IMG/VR virus record: IMGVR_UViG_3300037042_001548 | Coordinates: 1-52,466 of that record | From: a virus | Direction: 5' to 3' (one strand) | Length of the DNA stretch: 52,466 nucleotides | Part shown: positions 16,498 through 24,617 of the stretch, one piece after another | Numbering within the stretch: the stretch's first letter is position 1 | Layout: the number at the start of each line of letters is the position of its first letter | Made by a program: the position numbers and the translations under genes | Notes under the pieces: generated by a model | Seen by the model: only the letters and a program-made list of their open reading frames with translations | Told to the model about the DNA's origin: nothing | Databases searched by the model: none

Positions 16498-17556
16498 ATG
16501 TCATTGACGCAAGGCAGCGCACTGCCTAACATTACAACTACGCAAGGGCAGACCACAACCGCCCCTAGTTGGTACACTGACTACCTTAGCAATTTGTCTG
16601 GGCAGTCAACGGCGGCTGCAGGCAACGCGCAGTTTGTTGGCGCAACGCCTCTGCAGCAGCAGGCGTTCCAGCAAGTCGGTCAAAACGTAGGGTCATATCA
16701 ACCTACATTGACTGCTGCAACCAATATGGTTACAGGCGCAGGAACCACAACGGCGCCGGATGTAGTTGCCAACTACATGAACCCGTACACCTCGCAGGTT
16801 GTCAATCAAATTGGCGCCTTGGGGCAGCGTGGCATTCAGCAAAACTTGGCGCCAAGCGCAACAGCAGGCGCTGTAGGCTCGGGGCAGTTTGGCTCCAAGC
16901 GTGGCGCCGAGGTGCTAGGTCAAACCATTCGTGATGCAAACCAAAACATACTTGGGCAGCAAGGTCAAGCGCTTAATGCGGGCTATCAAAACGCAATGGC
17001 AGCTGCGCAAGGCGACTTAAATCGCCAACTAGGTGCAGGTCAGCAACTAGGCGCCTTGGCACAACAAACGCAAACACAAAATCTTGCCGACATCAACGCG
17101 TTGTCTACGCTTGGTGCGCAGCAACAGCAAATTGACCAAGCTCGGGAGCTGTTCCCATTGCAAGCACTTGGAATGTCGGCGCAAAACCTGCGCGGCTACA
17201 GCATTCCAACCAGTGTGTCCTCGACTTACACAGGCCCAATTCCTGGCGCGTACGCAGCGTCGCCGCTGCAACAAATTGCAGGCCTTGGTGCAATCCTTGG
17301 GGGTATAAGCGGCACGCCATTTGGCACCTCACTTGGTAATACCATTGGCAGCTTCTTTAGCGGCTTAGGCTCAGCAGCCGGATCAGCAGGTGGTGGTGGT
17401 GGTTCCGCAGGTGACAGCGGCGGTGGCGGTGGGTCAGTTGTAACAAGCCCTGATAACTGGGGCGAGTCTGAGTGGAGTAACTGGTGGAACAATACGCTAA
17501 CGGCAGGGCAACGCAACTACTTGACAGGCGTTGACGCTTTTGACGATGAAGGCTAA
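16498..17556 (+). CDS. Internal virion / ejection-type structural protein, 352 aa
   Basis: ATG start two bases after the upstream stop; a TTG two codons earlier is possible but less likely. Residues about 55-235 form long Gln/Ala-rich helices (QQQAFQQVGQNVGSYQPTL, QNLADINALSTLGAQQQQI) with a conserved-looking stretch VGSGQFGSKRGAEVL. A Gly-rich hydrophobic segment follows (IAGLGAILGGISGTPFG), then a GGGGGSAGDSGGGGG linker and an acidic Trp-rich tail (NWGESEWSNWWNN). This pattern is common in proteins ejected with short-tailed phage DNA. It lies between the giant upstream protein and a second helical virion protein. Confidence 0.65.
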   Translation: MSLTQGSALPNITTTQGQTTTAPSWYTDYLSNLSGQSTAAAGNAQFVGATPLQQQAFQQVGQNVGSYQPTLTAATNMVTGAGTTTAPDVVANYMNPYTSQVVNQIGALGQRGIQQNLAPSATAGAVGSGQFGSKRGAEVLGQTIRDANQNILGQQGQALNAGYQNAMAAAQGDLNRQLGAGQQLGALAQQTQTQNLADINALSTLGAQQQQIDQARELFPLQALGMSAQNLRGYSIPTSVSSTYTGPIPGAYAASPLQQIAGLGAILGGISGTPFGTSLGNTIGSFFSGLGSAAGSAGGGGGSAGDSGGGGGSVVTSPDNWGESEWSNWWNNTLTAGQRNYLTGVDAFDDEG

Positions 17557-17570
17557 AGGACAACAGCACC

Positions 17571-19694
17571 ATGGCACTTCCGGCAACACTTTCGCTTCCT
17601 ACGCCGCCTGCGATGCTAGGCGCTGATGCAGACGCAAAGCAAGAGTACTTTGATGCTTTACAAAGGACGCTTGATGCGCTTGATGCAAGGGCCAATAAAG
17701 GCCCTAACTGGTTTCAACTGGCAGGCGCACTGCTTGACCCTGGCCGCACCGGCAATGTAGGCGAGGCCCTAGGGCGTACGTCAACAATGCTAGGCGAGCA
17801 GCAGCAACGGCAAGCCGATATGCAAGTACCAATTGCGCAAGCACGGGCGCAGTTGGCAGGTCAAAAGTATGAGACTGAAAATCAAGCAAAAGCCATTGGC
17901 TTGCTAGCGCAAACGTTAGGCACAACGCCTGACAAAGTTGAAAATCGCCTTGCAGGAGGCAATCTGTCACCGCCAGAGCTCAACAAACTTGCGCAAGTCT
18001 TTCCTACCATTGCGCAGCTGTCGCCTAAAGTCGGTGAGATTGTAAAAGGCGTCTTTGCAATGCAAAAAGACGTCAGTGCTGCAGCGCTGGCACAACAGCA
18101 ATTTAAACTTGACTCAGATAAGTTTGCTGCTGAGCAGCGGCAACGGCTTATCACAAACGCGGCAACTGACCGTACTGCAGGCATGAGTCAAGCTGATTTG
18201 GTTGCAAAGTACGGTACAGATGTCCTAGGTTTAATCCCAGGCGGCGGGATGCCTGCAACGGGGGCTAGGCCAATGCCTGCTGCGGGTCCTATGCCTGCAG
18301 CTGGTCCTATGCCTGCAGCTGGTCCTATGCCTGCAGCTGGTCCTATGCCAATGCCTGCAGCTGGCGCACTGCCCGGTCCTGCAGCGGGTTCTATGCCTGG
18401 TCCTGCAGCGGGTTCTATGCCTGGTCCTGCAACTGGCGCACTGCCTGGTCCTGCAGCTGCTGCGCCTGTTGTGCAAGGCAGTCCTGAAGCCGCGCAAGCA
18501 GTTCAAAGGTTTTTGGAACAACGAATGCAAGGGGCTGCTGCCCCTCCTGTTGTGCAAGGCAGTCCTACTGCTGGTCCTATGCCTGCAGCTGGTCCTGCAG
18601 CCGGTCCTATGCCTGCAGCTGGTCCTACGCCTGGTCCTGCAGCTGGTCCTACGCCTGGTATTCTAGGCGCCCCGGCAGGGCAAGGCGCAGCGCTATTTGC
18701 GCAAAACCCAGGCGCAGGCGAGGTGTATAAGCAGTATTCTGAGTACGCAAAAACTGCGCTAAGCTCTGACCCTACGTCTAGAGAAGGCCAAGTCGCAACA
18801 CTACGAATGCTAGAAACAGCCAATCAGCTGCATAGCATGGGTATTCCTGTACCACGTGATCCTGGCACCGTACGTGAACTGCTAAGTAGACAAGGGCAGC
18901 GCAGCGCACCTGTAACTGTGCCTGCTGTGCCTGCTGCGCCTGCTGCGCCTGCTGCGCCTGCTGCGCCTGCTCTGCTCCCACCAGCGCAAGCGCAATCTGC
19001 CACGCCTTCTGACTTACAATCACTGCCTTTGGCAGCTCGGTCTGACGCAGCTAAACGCCGTTTGGAAGAAGCTGATAAGCCTTACAACTCAAAGCGTGAT
19101 GAGATCCTCACATACACGCCGCAGCTGTTGGAAGGCTCCAATACTAACTTGCGGCAGCTGGATCGCATTGCACGTGAAAAGCCGCAGATCTTTGCATTGA
19201 TGCAGCAGCAAGGTTTGCTGTCAGGTCTTATGACATTGGCACAAGAAGGCGCGCAACTTACTGCAGGCACCTTTAACGCACGCCTTGGCTTGCCAGTTCA
19301 GCAATTCCTTGAAAAGACAAAGCTGCCGCCGCAAGATCAGCAAGCCGTGCGTGATGTTTCTCGCATTCTAGGGGCTGAATTCTTGGCCAATGTGAAAGCC
19401 AACAAAGGTCTTCTGGGCGTTAACCCGACGGACAATGACGCAAGGCTCCTACAAGCGCCTATGGTTAACATTCAAGACTCGGCCAAAGCAGTGCAACTTT
19501 GGTCGCGGCAGCAGATTTTGCTTAACAAGCAACGCGAGGCGCTGTACGGCGCAATGTCCGAGTACTCAGATAGGTCAGGCGCAACGGCAAGCCCACGGCA
19601 ATTCTTTTCCCCTGGCAGCGTGTATGAGCAAATCAACAAAGACTACGCGCGATTTAGAATGCAGCTTTACAATCAGTTCTATCCTAAGAGGTAA
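17571..19694 (+). CDS. Internal virion protein with Pro-Ala-Gly repeats, 707 aa
   Basis: The N-terminal 210 residues are helical (YFDALQRTLDALDARANKGP, RQADMQVPIAQARAQLAGQ). A low-complexity stretch of about residues 230-365 repeats PMPAAGP and PGPAAGS, and a second short run near residue 450 is PAAPAAPAAPA. The C-terminal 230 residues are again helical and resemble ejection/virion proteins (DAAKRRLEEADKPYNSKRDE). GGACAACAGCACC precedes the ATG. Two helical parts joined by flexible PAG linkers fit a protein that must unfold and pass through a tail. The next gene starts 3 bases after the stop. Confidence 0.6.
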   Translation: MALPATLSLPTPPAMLGADADAKQEYFDALQRTLDALDARANKGPNWFQLAGALLDPGRTGNVGEALGRTSTMLGEQQQRQADMQVPIAQARAQLAGQKYETENQAKAIGLLAQTLGTTPDKVENRLAGGNLSPPELNKLAQVFPTIAQLSPKVGEIVKGVFAMQKDVSAAALAQQQFKLDSDKFAAEQRQRLITNAATDRTAGMSQADLVAKYGTDVLGLIPGGGMPATGARPMPAAGPMPAAGPMPAAGPMPAAGPMPMPAAGALPGPAAGSMPGPAAGSMPGPATGALPGPAAAAPVVQGSPEAAQAVQRFLEQRMQGAAAPPVVQGSPTAGPMPAAGPAAGPMPAAGPTPGPAAGPTPGILGAPAGQGAALFAQNPGAGEVYKQYSEYAKTALSSDPTSREGQVATLRMLETANQLHSMGIPVPRDPGTVRELLSRQGQRSAPVTVPAVPAAPAAPAAPAAPALLPPAQAQSATPSDLQSLPLAARSDAAKRRLEEADKPYNSKRDEILTYTPQLLEGSNTNLRQLDRIAREKPQIFALMQQQGLLSGLMTLAQEGAQLTAGTFNARLGLPVQQFLEKTKLPPQDQQAVRDVSRILGAEFLANVKANKGLLGVNPTDNDARLLQAPMVNIQDSAKAVQLWSRQQILLNKQREALYGAMSEYSDRSGATASPRQFFSPGSVYEQINKDYARFRMQLYNQFYPKR
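18260..18975 (+). repeat. Pro-Ala-Gly low-complexity repeats in a virion protein
   Basis: Short tandem units coding PMPAAGP and PGPAAGS (about 18260-18660) and PAAPAAPA (about 18920-18975), at DNA level mostly CCTGCAGCTGGT-type and CCTGCTGCG-type units. Confidence 0.85.
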
Positions 19695-19697
19695 TGT

Positions 19698-20723
19698 ATG
19701 GCAACCAGCCCTAAAATGCCGGAGCTGATTCCCAATGATGATGAGGGACAACAAGGTCTTTCACCGCTATTGGACATTGATGAAGTTTTTGGTGAACCCA
19801 TTGGCGCTGCCCTTGCTGCAGGCACGCCTTTACCTGCAAATGCCCGACGCCCTGTCTTTCCTGAGACTGGGCTAACTGCGGATCAAGAAAAATACGCTGC
19901 AGGCGCTGCAGGTGCCATTGCCGGCCCTGCCATGCAGCGTTTGGCTGAAAAAGGGTTTCCTAGTCGCGCAACGCGTGAAGCTGAAGGCGCTAAGCGTTTG
20001 CAAGAGCAATCGCGTACAGCGCAGCTTTTGCGCAATCTTGAAGAAGAAGAGCTTTTGCGTCGAGGTATTGACCCAAAGTCAATGCGCCCATCAACGCCTG
20101 CCGATGCAACGTCCGGCACCAAGTGGATACGCAATTGGGCAGGTATGGATAGGGACATTGCAGGCGGAGTGCCTGAAGCCAGCGCCGCGTATCAACGCAG
20201 TAAAGGGCAAGGCAAGGTTACAGGTAGGATCTCACAGCGGTTTGGGCCTGAAGCTCTACAGCCTGGTGGCCTTTCAATTAACAATCCAAAATACACGCCT
20301 GAAGCGCGCCAGCTTGCTGAAATGCAAGGCATTACGCGGCAAGCTGATGCGCTGGAAGCTCGCAATGCAGCGCAGTCTCGCCTTGCGCAGGCTACACCCG
20401 GGCCGTTGTCGCGTATGGGCAAGGCTGCTATGTCGCCTTTGGTGCAGGGCCCGTTGGCTGGTGGCTTTGCAGGCCTTAGCTTCTACGAGGCGTATCAGCG
20501 ATGGCTGGAAGGCGACCGCTCAGGCGCGGTGATTGAGGCCCTAGGCGGCATAGGTGGACTTATGTCCATGGTGCCGGGCTTGCAAATCCCAGGCCTAGCA
20601 CTTGGTGCTGCCACCATTCCTGCGCAATACTTCAACGATCGCTATAAGACGCAGCCTAATGCAGGACCGGGCTCAGCAGGATCGCAACAAGCAGCCGACC
20701 AGGTCTACCAAGGCGCGCAGTAA
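19698..20723 (+). CDS. Last gene of the rightward virion operon, Ala/Gly-rich structural protein, 341 aa
   Basis: The N-terminus is acidic (MPELIPNDDEGQQGLSPLL). Residues about 60-85 contain a small hydrophobic stretch (AAGAAGAIAGPAMQ). The centre is charged and helical, and residues about 240-310 are hydrophobic and Gly-rich (PLVQGPLAGGFAGLSFYEAY, IEALGGIGGLMSMVPG), suggesting membrane contact. It ends exactly where the leftward gene block ends, with no spacer. I infer a role with the other ejection-type proteins; no family recognised. Confidence 0.55.
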   Translation: MATSPKMPELIPNDDEGQQGLSPLLDIDEVFGEPIGAALAAGTPLPANARRPVFPETGLTADQEKYAAGAAGAIAGPAMQRLAEKGFPSRATREAEGAKRLQEQSRTAQLLRNLEEEELLRRGIDPKSMRPSTPADATSGTKWIRNWAGMDRDIAGGVPEASAAYQRSKGQGKVTGRISQRFGPEALQPGGLSINNPKYTPEARQLAEMQGITRQADALEARNAAQSRLAQATPGPLSRMGKAAMSPLVQGPLAGGFAGLSFYEAYQRWLEGDRSGAVIEALGGIGGLMSMVPGLQIPGLALGAATIPAQYFNDRYKTQPNAGPGSAGSQQAADQVYQGAQ

Positions 20724-21059
20724 CTAGGCCCGAGATAGCCCTTTGGAGGCTATCAGGCCCATGATGCTTTGCAGCAACTTGATTTGAATTTGCTTGGCGT
20801 CGTCAACGCTAATCGATACGAGATCGTCAAACTCTTCCGGTCGTACCAATTGGATTTGCGTTTGTATGGCATGCAATATGCCATGCCGTTCAAACAGCGT
20901 TGCTACGTTAAACGCTTCCAGCCATACGTTGTAGGCGTCGTCAAGTATGTCGGCATTGCCGGTATGCTTAAGTAGCTCAACCCAGTCGTTGTAGGCTACT
21001 TTGACAACGTCATTGCTGCGTGCGTGAGGCTCTGCGCCATTGATCATGGTGTTTTCCAT
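20724..21059 (-). CDS. Hypothetical early protein, 111 aa
   Basis: Promoter-distal gene of the unit that begins at 21978. The product is a helical, mildly acidic protein (DAYNVWLEAFNVATLFERHG). It overlaps the upstream gene by 16 bases from the ATG at 21059; an ATG at 21047, giving MINGAEPH, is an alternative start with GGAAAA just before it. The stop abuts the stop of the rightward structural operon. No family recognised. Confidence 0.6.
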   Translation of the reverse strand: MENTMINGAEPHARSNDVVKVAYNDWVELLKHTGNADILDDAYNVWLEAFNVATLFERHGILHAIQTQIQLVRPEEFDDLVSISVDDAKQIQIKLLQSIMGLIASKGLSRA

Positions 21060-21259
21060 TTGATGAGTGTAGGTCTAGTAAGTTGCTGTGGCTGGTCAGG
21101 CGCGATGCTTTCAGCACCTCGTGCCATTTGTGCTCTAAAAGCTGCCCATTTGCGTTGCTGCACTGGATCCTCCGACGGAGGCGTCCAATTGTACAGCTTA
21201 CGCCACCGAATGGTGATGTCCGTTGTTGCAGGGGTGTAGACAAATTCTTCTGTGCTCAC
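21044..21259 (-). CDS. Hypothetical protein, 71 aa, GTG start
   Basis: The GTG start is supported by a strong AAAAGGAG seven bases upstream and by a 4-base GTGA overlap with the preceding gene. The protein begins MSTEEFVYTPATTDITI and is rich in Trp, Pro and Arg (WRKLYNWTPPSEDPVQQRKW). It overlaps the gene downstream. Function unknown. Confidence 0.6.
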   Translation of the reverse strand: MSTEEFVYTPATTDITIRWRKLYNWTPPSEDPVQQRKWAAFRAQMARGAESIAPDQPQQLTRPTLIKWKTP

Positions 21260-21978
21260 AGCTCAGCTCCTTTTGTGTTAAACCACATCCTCAGTGTTGA
21301 CATGCCGCCGTCGATTAGCACATGCTGCGGCAAGATTTTGTACTTGTTGTACACAGCATGGGAAATAAAGTTCTTCATCAACAGATAGGCGTGTGCCTCG
21401 CCCATGTCAAGATGCCTTGCGGCTTCATTGCCTATAAACCGCAACACAAACTTGTCACCAAACTCACGCTGCATAAGCTGTTCTTGATCTGGCAAAAGCC
21501 CAATGATGGTCACATGTGGTTTTCGAACGCCTGCGCCTTCATAGGTGGGGTTGTGCTTTTCAAGTTTGAACGTATGTTCCAACTCTTTGACTTCACGCTT
21601 AACAGCTTGAACCAAGGTAGCAGCAATCCTTGCTGCAATTGCCTCTACCATTGCATCCAGGCTTATCACTGGTGGTGGTTCTGATGGCGCTGGAGGCACT
21701 GGATCTACAACCGTAGGGGTTACTACCTCTTTTTGCCCCAAAGGCTTCTGCGCCAGGCTCTTTATATACGCAGGGTACGCATCTTGCATATGCCTAAGCT
21801 CAACCGTAGCTGACGAGTGCGTTGTAAACGCACGATGCCGCTCTTTAGGAAGCTCCTGAGTTTGCGCAGTACGCAACGCAGCCAACTGCGATTGCATGCC
21901 ACCGCTGTGGTACAGCGCAAGCGCTTTTTGCAAAACGGCATTGCGTTCGCTAGTTGTCCAATGGATACGTGTGATCAT
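21256..21978 (-). CDS. Early protein with C-terminal DUF2325-like domain, 240 aa
   Basis: Start chosen at the ATG following the GAAAGGTACCACACC leader; longer readings run into the promoter leader. Residues 1-60 are helical (MITRIHWTTSERNAVLQKAL). A Pro-rich linker follows near residue 100 (PVPPAPSEPPPV), then a helix, then an alpha/beta domain of about residues 155-240 with VTIIGLLPDQEQLMQREFG and HAYLLMKNFISHAVYNKYK. This last part resembles the DUF2325-type fold by its strand-helix pattern and the late isolated SH, but the match is weak. First gene of a three-gene unit with its own promoter cassette. Confidence 0.55.
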   Translation of the reverse strand: MITRIHWTTSERNAVLQKALALYHSGGMQSQLAALRTAQTQELPKERHRAFTTHSSATVELRHMQDAYPAYIKSLAQKPLGQKEVVTPTVVDPVPPAPSEPPPVISLDAMVEAIAARIAATLVQAVKREVKELEHTFKLEKHNPTYEGAGVRKPHVTIIGLLPDQEQLMQREFGDKFVLRFIGNEAARHLDMGEAHAYLLMKNFISHAVYNKYKILPQHVLIDGGMSTLRMWFNTKGAEL

Positions 21979-22033
21979 GGTGTGGTACCTTTCAAAAGTC
22001 AAAAAAGTGTGGGCTAGCCACACGTGAATTATA
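21979..22033 (-). promoter_or_regulatory. Promoter-leader cassette A for the 21978-20724 unit
   Basis: On the minus strand: the -10 box TATAAT at 22033-22028 (context GATGTATAATTCACG), overlapping the stop codon of the upstream gene; a 6-bp stem GTGTGG/CCACAC at 22023-22007; six T at 22006-22001; then the element TTTGACTTTTGAAAGGTA at 22003-21986, whose GAAAGG serves as ribosome binding site. No convincing -35 hexamer is seen. Near-identical cassettes precede other leftward units. Confidence 0.65.
22001..22023 (-). terminator. Possible attenuator inside cassette A
   Basis: A hairpin with 6-bp stem and 5-base loop followed directly by six T residues has the form of a short intrinsic terminator, yet it lies only a few bases past the -10 box and before the gene. 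The 5' arm GTGTGG can also pair with CCACACC just before the start codon, giving two exclusive folds. Attenuation is inferred. Confidence 0.4.
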
Positions 22034-22811
22034 CATCCAAAAGCCAACAGGAGAAGGCATGTTTGTCGTCAATGCATTTCGTACTCAAGAGTTGAGCCTC
22101 ATGCGTTGTGATGTATGGCGGTCTATCTGCCACTGGCAGGTAGGAATTGGTTGATAGGATCTTATTGAACATCTCCATGCGCGACTCGTAGACATGAAAA
22201 GAGCCTGCGGAGACGGTCAGCGTACCCATTTGAACAATCAAGAGTGCCGCAACGATCTCATGCAAAAACGAGAATGTTGGCAAGTCATTTGCCATACCCC
22301 ACAGAATGTCTTGACTTCGCATGATGGCGCGCATGTTAAGCTTGCCATCCCTAAGCCTAAACTCAATGGCCAAGGTACAAGGCACATCCTTGGCCTCGGG
22401 GTCCATATGGTCTACGTCGGAGCCGTACATGGGGATCACCGCACGACGGGACATGGGGTCTTGCTTTAAGATGTGGTGTATGAACCCTACACCGTGGGGG
22501 CCAAACCAATAGCTACCGTAGTTGCTATTGAGCTTGCCATTGAGCACGATCTTGCCCCACTGCGCTGCGTGCGCGGCAATAGATAGGTCATGCGGATCGG
22601 CTTTGATGTACCAAGCCATTTCGCGCTTTAGGTACTTCAGATTGAAGTTGCGGCCTTCGAAAGAGTTGAACCTCACACCGGGGTCACATACGTATGAAAA
22701 GTTCTCAATTTCAAGACACTCAGCACCGCGTGGGCTGGCCCACTTACCCATCGTGGATAGCCCACGGTACAGGTTGATTAGCTCTTCCTCGGTTCTAATT
22801 CGCATTTCCAT
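22029..22811 (-). CDS. Thymidylate-synthase-family enzyme, predicted dCMP hydroxymethylase or dCMP methylase, 260 aa
   Basis: The catalytic residues of the ThyA fold are in register with E. coli thymidylate synthase at an offset of one: RR at 122-123, catalytic Cys145 in DVPCT, RSQD at 165-168, His206 and Tyr208 in SFHVY; Glu64 is the likely catalytic acid. At the position of E. coli Asn177, which selects dUMP, this protein has Asp176 (WGMANDLPTF). In T4 dCMP hydroxymethylase the equivalent residue is Asp179 and it gives dCMP specificity. I therefore predict a C5-modified dCMP product. The start is the ATG with TGAGG seven bases upstream; it overlaps the upstream kinase gene by 17 bases. The next two genes upstream belong to the same probable modification set. 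Confidence 0.8.
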   Translation of the reverse strand: MEMRIRTEEELINLYRGLSTMGKWASPRGAECLEIENFSYVCDPGVRFNSFEGRNFNLKYLKREMAWYIKADPHDLSIAAHAAQWGKIVLNGKLNSNYGSYWFGPHGVGFIHHILKQDPMSRRAVIPMYGSDVDHMDPEAKDVPCTLAIEFRLRDGKLNMRAIMRSQDILWGMANDLPTFSFLHEIVAALLIVQMGTLTVSAGSFHVYESRMEMFNKILSTNSYLPVADRPPYITTHEAQLLSTKCIDDKHAFSCWLLDV

Positions 22812-23730
22812 AGTCAGCCTCAGTGATGTGGTAGGGTTGGTTGGGAAAATTTTGCATGTGGTACAACGGCGGCGGTAATTTGTAAGCACGCACCTCGTTG
22901 TTCAACGCCCATGTGTACGCGTTGTTGCCTAACGCAAAGATTTTGCTAGGCTTTAGCGCGGCAATAAACGCCGGTGATGTAGGCGTACCTTGATACGTTT
23001 GTGTGTTAGCCCAGTACAGCTGCGTTTCAGCAATGCCTTCGCGCTCAAGTGTATCCGCCAGCATACGACTAGGGCCGTCGTTATCCTGGAAGTTGATGAA
23101 AGGCACAACGGCTGCGGAGGGCCGCACATTTGCACGTGGGCCTTTATCGCAAAGCATCAAGATGTTGCCTTCACGAAAACAGCCGCCTCCAGAATGTTTG
23201 TTTGTGTATGACTTATCATTCAGCTGCTGAAGAAGTTCGCTGAGTGTCCCAGAAGTGTAATCATATTGGATTACTGGTAGGCATGTACGCTGCGGCAGCT
23301 GCTCGTACTCATCATAGACCTGTTTTAGCTGCCCGATGGTGTCAAGGTACTCATCATCAATGCGCGACATGAACGTCTTTGCGCAAACTTCAAAGTCAGG
23401 TTGGCATTGCACAACAACGGCGCCGCGGGACAAGGCCACCCGTTCAAGCATGCGCCGCCTTGGCATATCAACGCGATTTTCGCCTTTACGATATACGCTG
23501 CCGTAAATAGGCTCAGACAGCCATGACCTATCCATGATGACGTGGTCATCGTAGGTTAGGGCCTGCGACATAGAGCGAAAAAAGATTTTGCAAAGATCCT
23601 CACTTTGTACGCCTTTGTATGGGCCGTGCTTGATGACATGCGTCATGCCGTTGCTTTGCAACTGCGCACGCAATGTCTCAGCTAGCGTCGTTTTACCGCC
23701 GCCATCTGGCCCCTCAAGAATGATGATCAT
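22795..23730 (-). CDS. P-loop (deoxy)nucleotide kinase fused to a UDG-superfamily-like domain, 311 aa
   Basis: Residues 1-170 are a nucleotide kinase: Walker A GPDGGGKT at 7-14, DRSW at 67-70 in the place of the DR motif of thymidylate kinases, and a lid-like RKGENRVDMPRRR. Residues about 185-300 look like a uracil-DNA-glycosylase-type domain: ILMLCDKGPRA strand, PF near 211, LYWANTQ at 238-244, and LKPSKIFALGNNAYTWAL at 259-276. I see no clear catalytic UDG motif. The kinase would phosphorylate the modified dCMP; the second domain could bind or process modified bases. It overlaps its neighbours by 4 and 17 bases, so the three genes are co-translated. The kinase call is firm, the UDG-like call moderate. 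Confidence 0.75.
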   Translation of the reverse strand: MIIILEGPDGGGKTTLAETLRAQLQSNGMTHVIKHGPYKGVQSEDLCKIFFRSMSQALTYDDHVIMDRSWLSEPIYGSVYRKGENRVDMPRRRMLERVALSRGAVVVQCQPDFEVCAKTFMSRIDDEYLDTIGQLKQVYDEYEQLPQRTCLPVIQYDYTSGTLSELLQQLNDKSYTNKHSGGGCFREGNILMLCDKGPRANVRPSAAVVPFINFQDNDGPSRMLADTLEREGIAETQLYWANTQTYQGTPTSPAFIAALKPSKIFALGNNAYTWALNNEVRAYKLPPPLYHMQNFPNQPYHITEADYGNAN

Positions 23731-24617
23731 TTAAGAATGCTTTCAAGTTTTGCAAGTGTTTCAGGCCTAGTTGCGGTTTTTAAGCTGGTGATTTGCTGCC
23801 CAACCAATTGTTGGTGCTGCTCATCGTTCATGGCCTCAATCTCATGCAGTGTATGACTATACGCAGGGCCAATCATTCCAAGCTCTTTAGGATCTCCGCC
23901 AAGGATTGCCCCGGTGTGTGCAGCGTGCAGGTAACGGACTCGCCACCATCCGCAACCCGCATGGGCATAAGTCGGACAAAGAACGCCTTTGTAGCTCCCG
24001 TACTCCCAGACAACGTCACTTTCAAGGATGCGTGGCTGTCCGAGTGCCTTTCCACCAACGCTATAAATTGGCCACGATAGATTTTGTTGGCTTGCCCACT
24101 CATGTGCCTCCCTCGATAGCGACGCGTTGTACCACTCAGCTTTTCTGTAACGCCACGCAAAATGATGGCAACCTGGAGACTCGTACAAAGGCGACGGATC
24201 CCACGTGTGGATGACATCAACCGGCAAGCCCATTAGCTTAGGGTCACCCCATGGGAACAACGGGGCCAGCCATACATGCTGTTGCAAATCAGCCGCAGGA
24301 ATAACATGCTCCCATGAAGGCAGAATCTTCTGGAAGGCCCAATCATCCAAGCTAATAATAGCATCCATACGCTCTTGCAAAACCCTTTTGGGGCCTTCTG
24401 GATGCACAGCATTGTTGTCCAATGGGTACATGTAGAGGAACACCTTGTCAAACTTTGACAGGTCAGTGTCCTCACGCACATAGTCATGTGTTACCTCATG
24501 CCCAAGGGCCTTAAAGCCTTCGCGCATAAGCTCGGGGATTGACACAAACTTTGTAGAGCTTGCGCGCCTGGGGTTGTTGTTATGCGTCTCAGTGACGCCG
24601 GTAATGAGGATCTTCAT
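23727..24617 (-). CDS. Glycosyltransferase-like (GT-B fold) protein, 296 aa
   Basis: The N-terminus is Rossmann-like (MKILITGVTETHNNNPRR, then a helix and GHEVTHDYV). The C-terminal half has VVWEYGSYKGVLCPTYAHAG followed by GWWRVRYLHAAHTGAIL and GDPKELG, which resembles the nucleotide-sugar side of GT-B enzymes seen in phage genomes. There is no transmembrane segment. It overlaps the kinase-UDG gene by 4 bases (ATGA) and the upstream small gene by 4 bases, placing it in one operon with the dCMP-modifying enzyme. A DNA-base glycosyltransferase acting on 5-hydroxymethylcytosine is the attractive reading; a different nucleotide-handling role is possible. Confidence 0.5.
   Translation of the reverse strand: MKILITGVTETHNNNPRRASSTKFVSIPELMREGFKALGHEVTHDYVREDTDLSKFDKVFLYMYPLDNNAVHPEGPKRVLQERMDAIISLDDWAFQKILPSWEHVIPAADLQQHVWLAPLFPWGDPKLMGLPVDVIHTWDPSPLYESPGCHHFAWRYRKAEWYNASLSREAHEWASQQNLSWPIYSVGGKALGQPRILESDVVWEYGSYKGVLCPTYAHAGCGWWRVRYLHAAHTGAILGGDPKELGMIGPAYSHTLHEIEAMNDEQHQQLVGQQITSLKTATRPETLAKLESILK

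Noticed and set aside
20734-20754. Hairpin GATAGCC/GGCTATC at the convergent junction as terminator
   Set aside because: The 7-bp stem is real, but neither strand has a following T-run and it lies within a coding region; termination is unproven.
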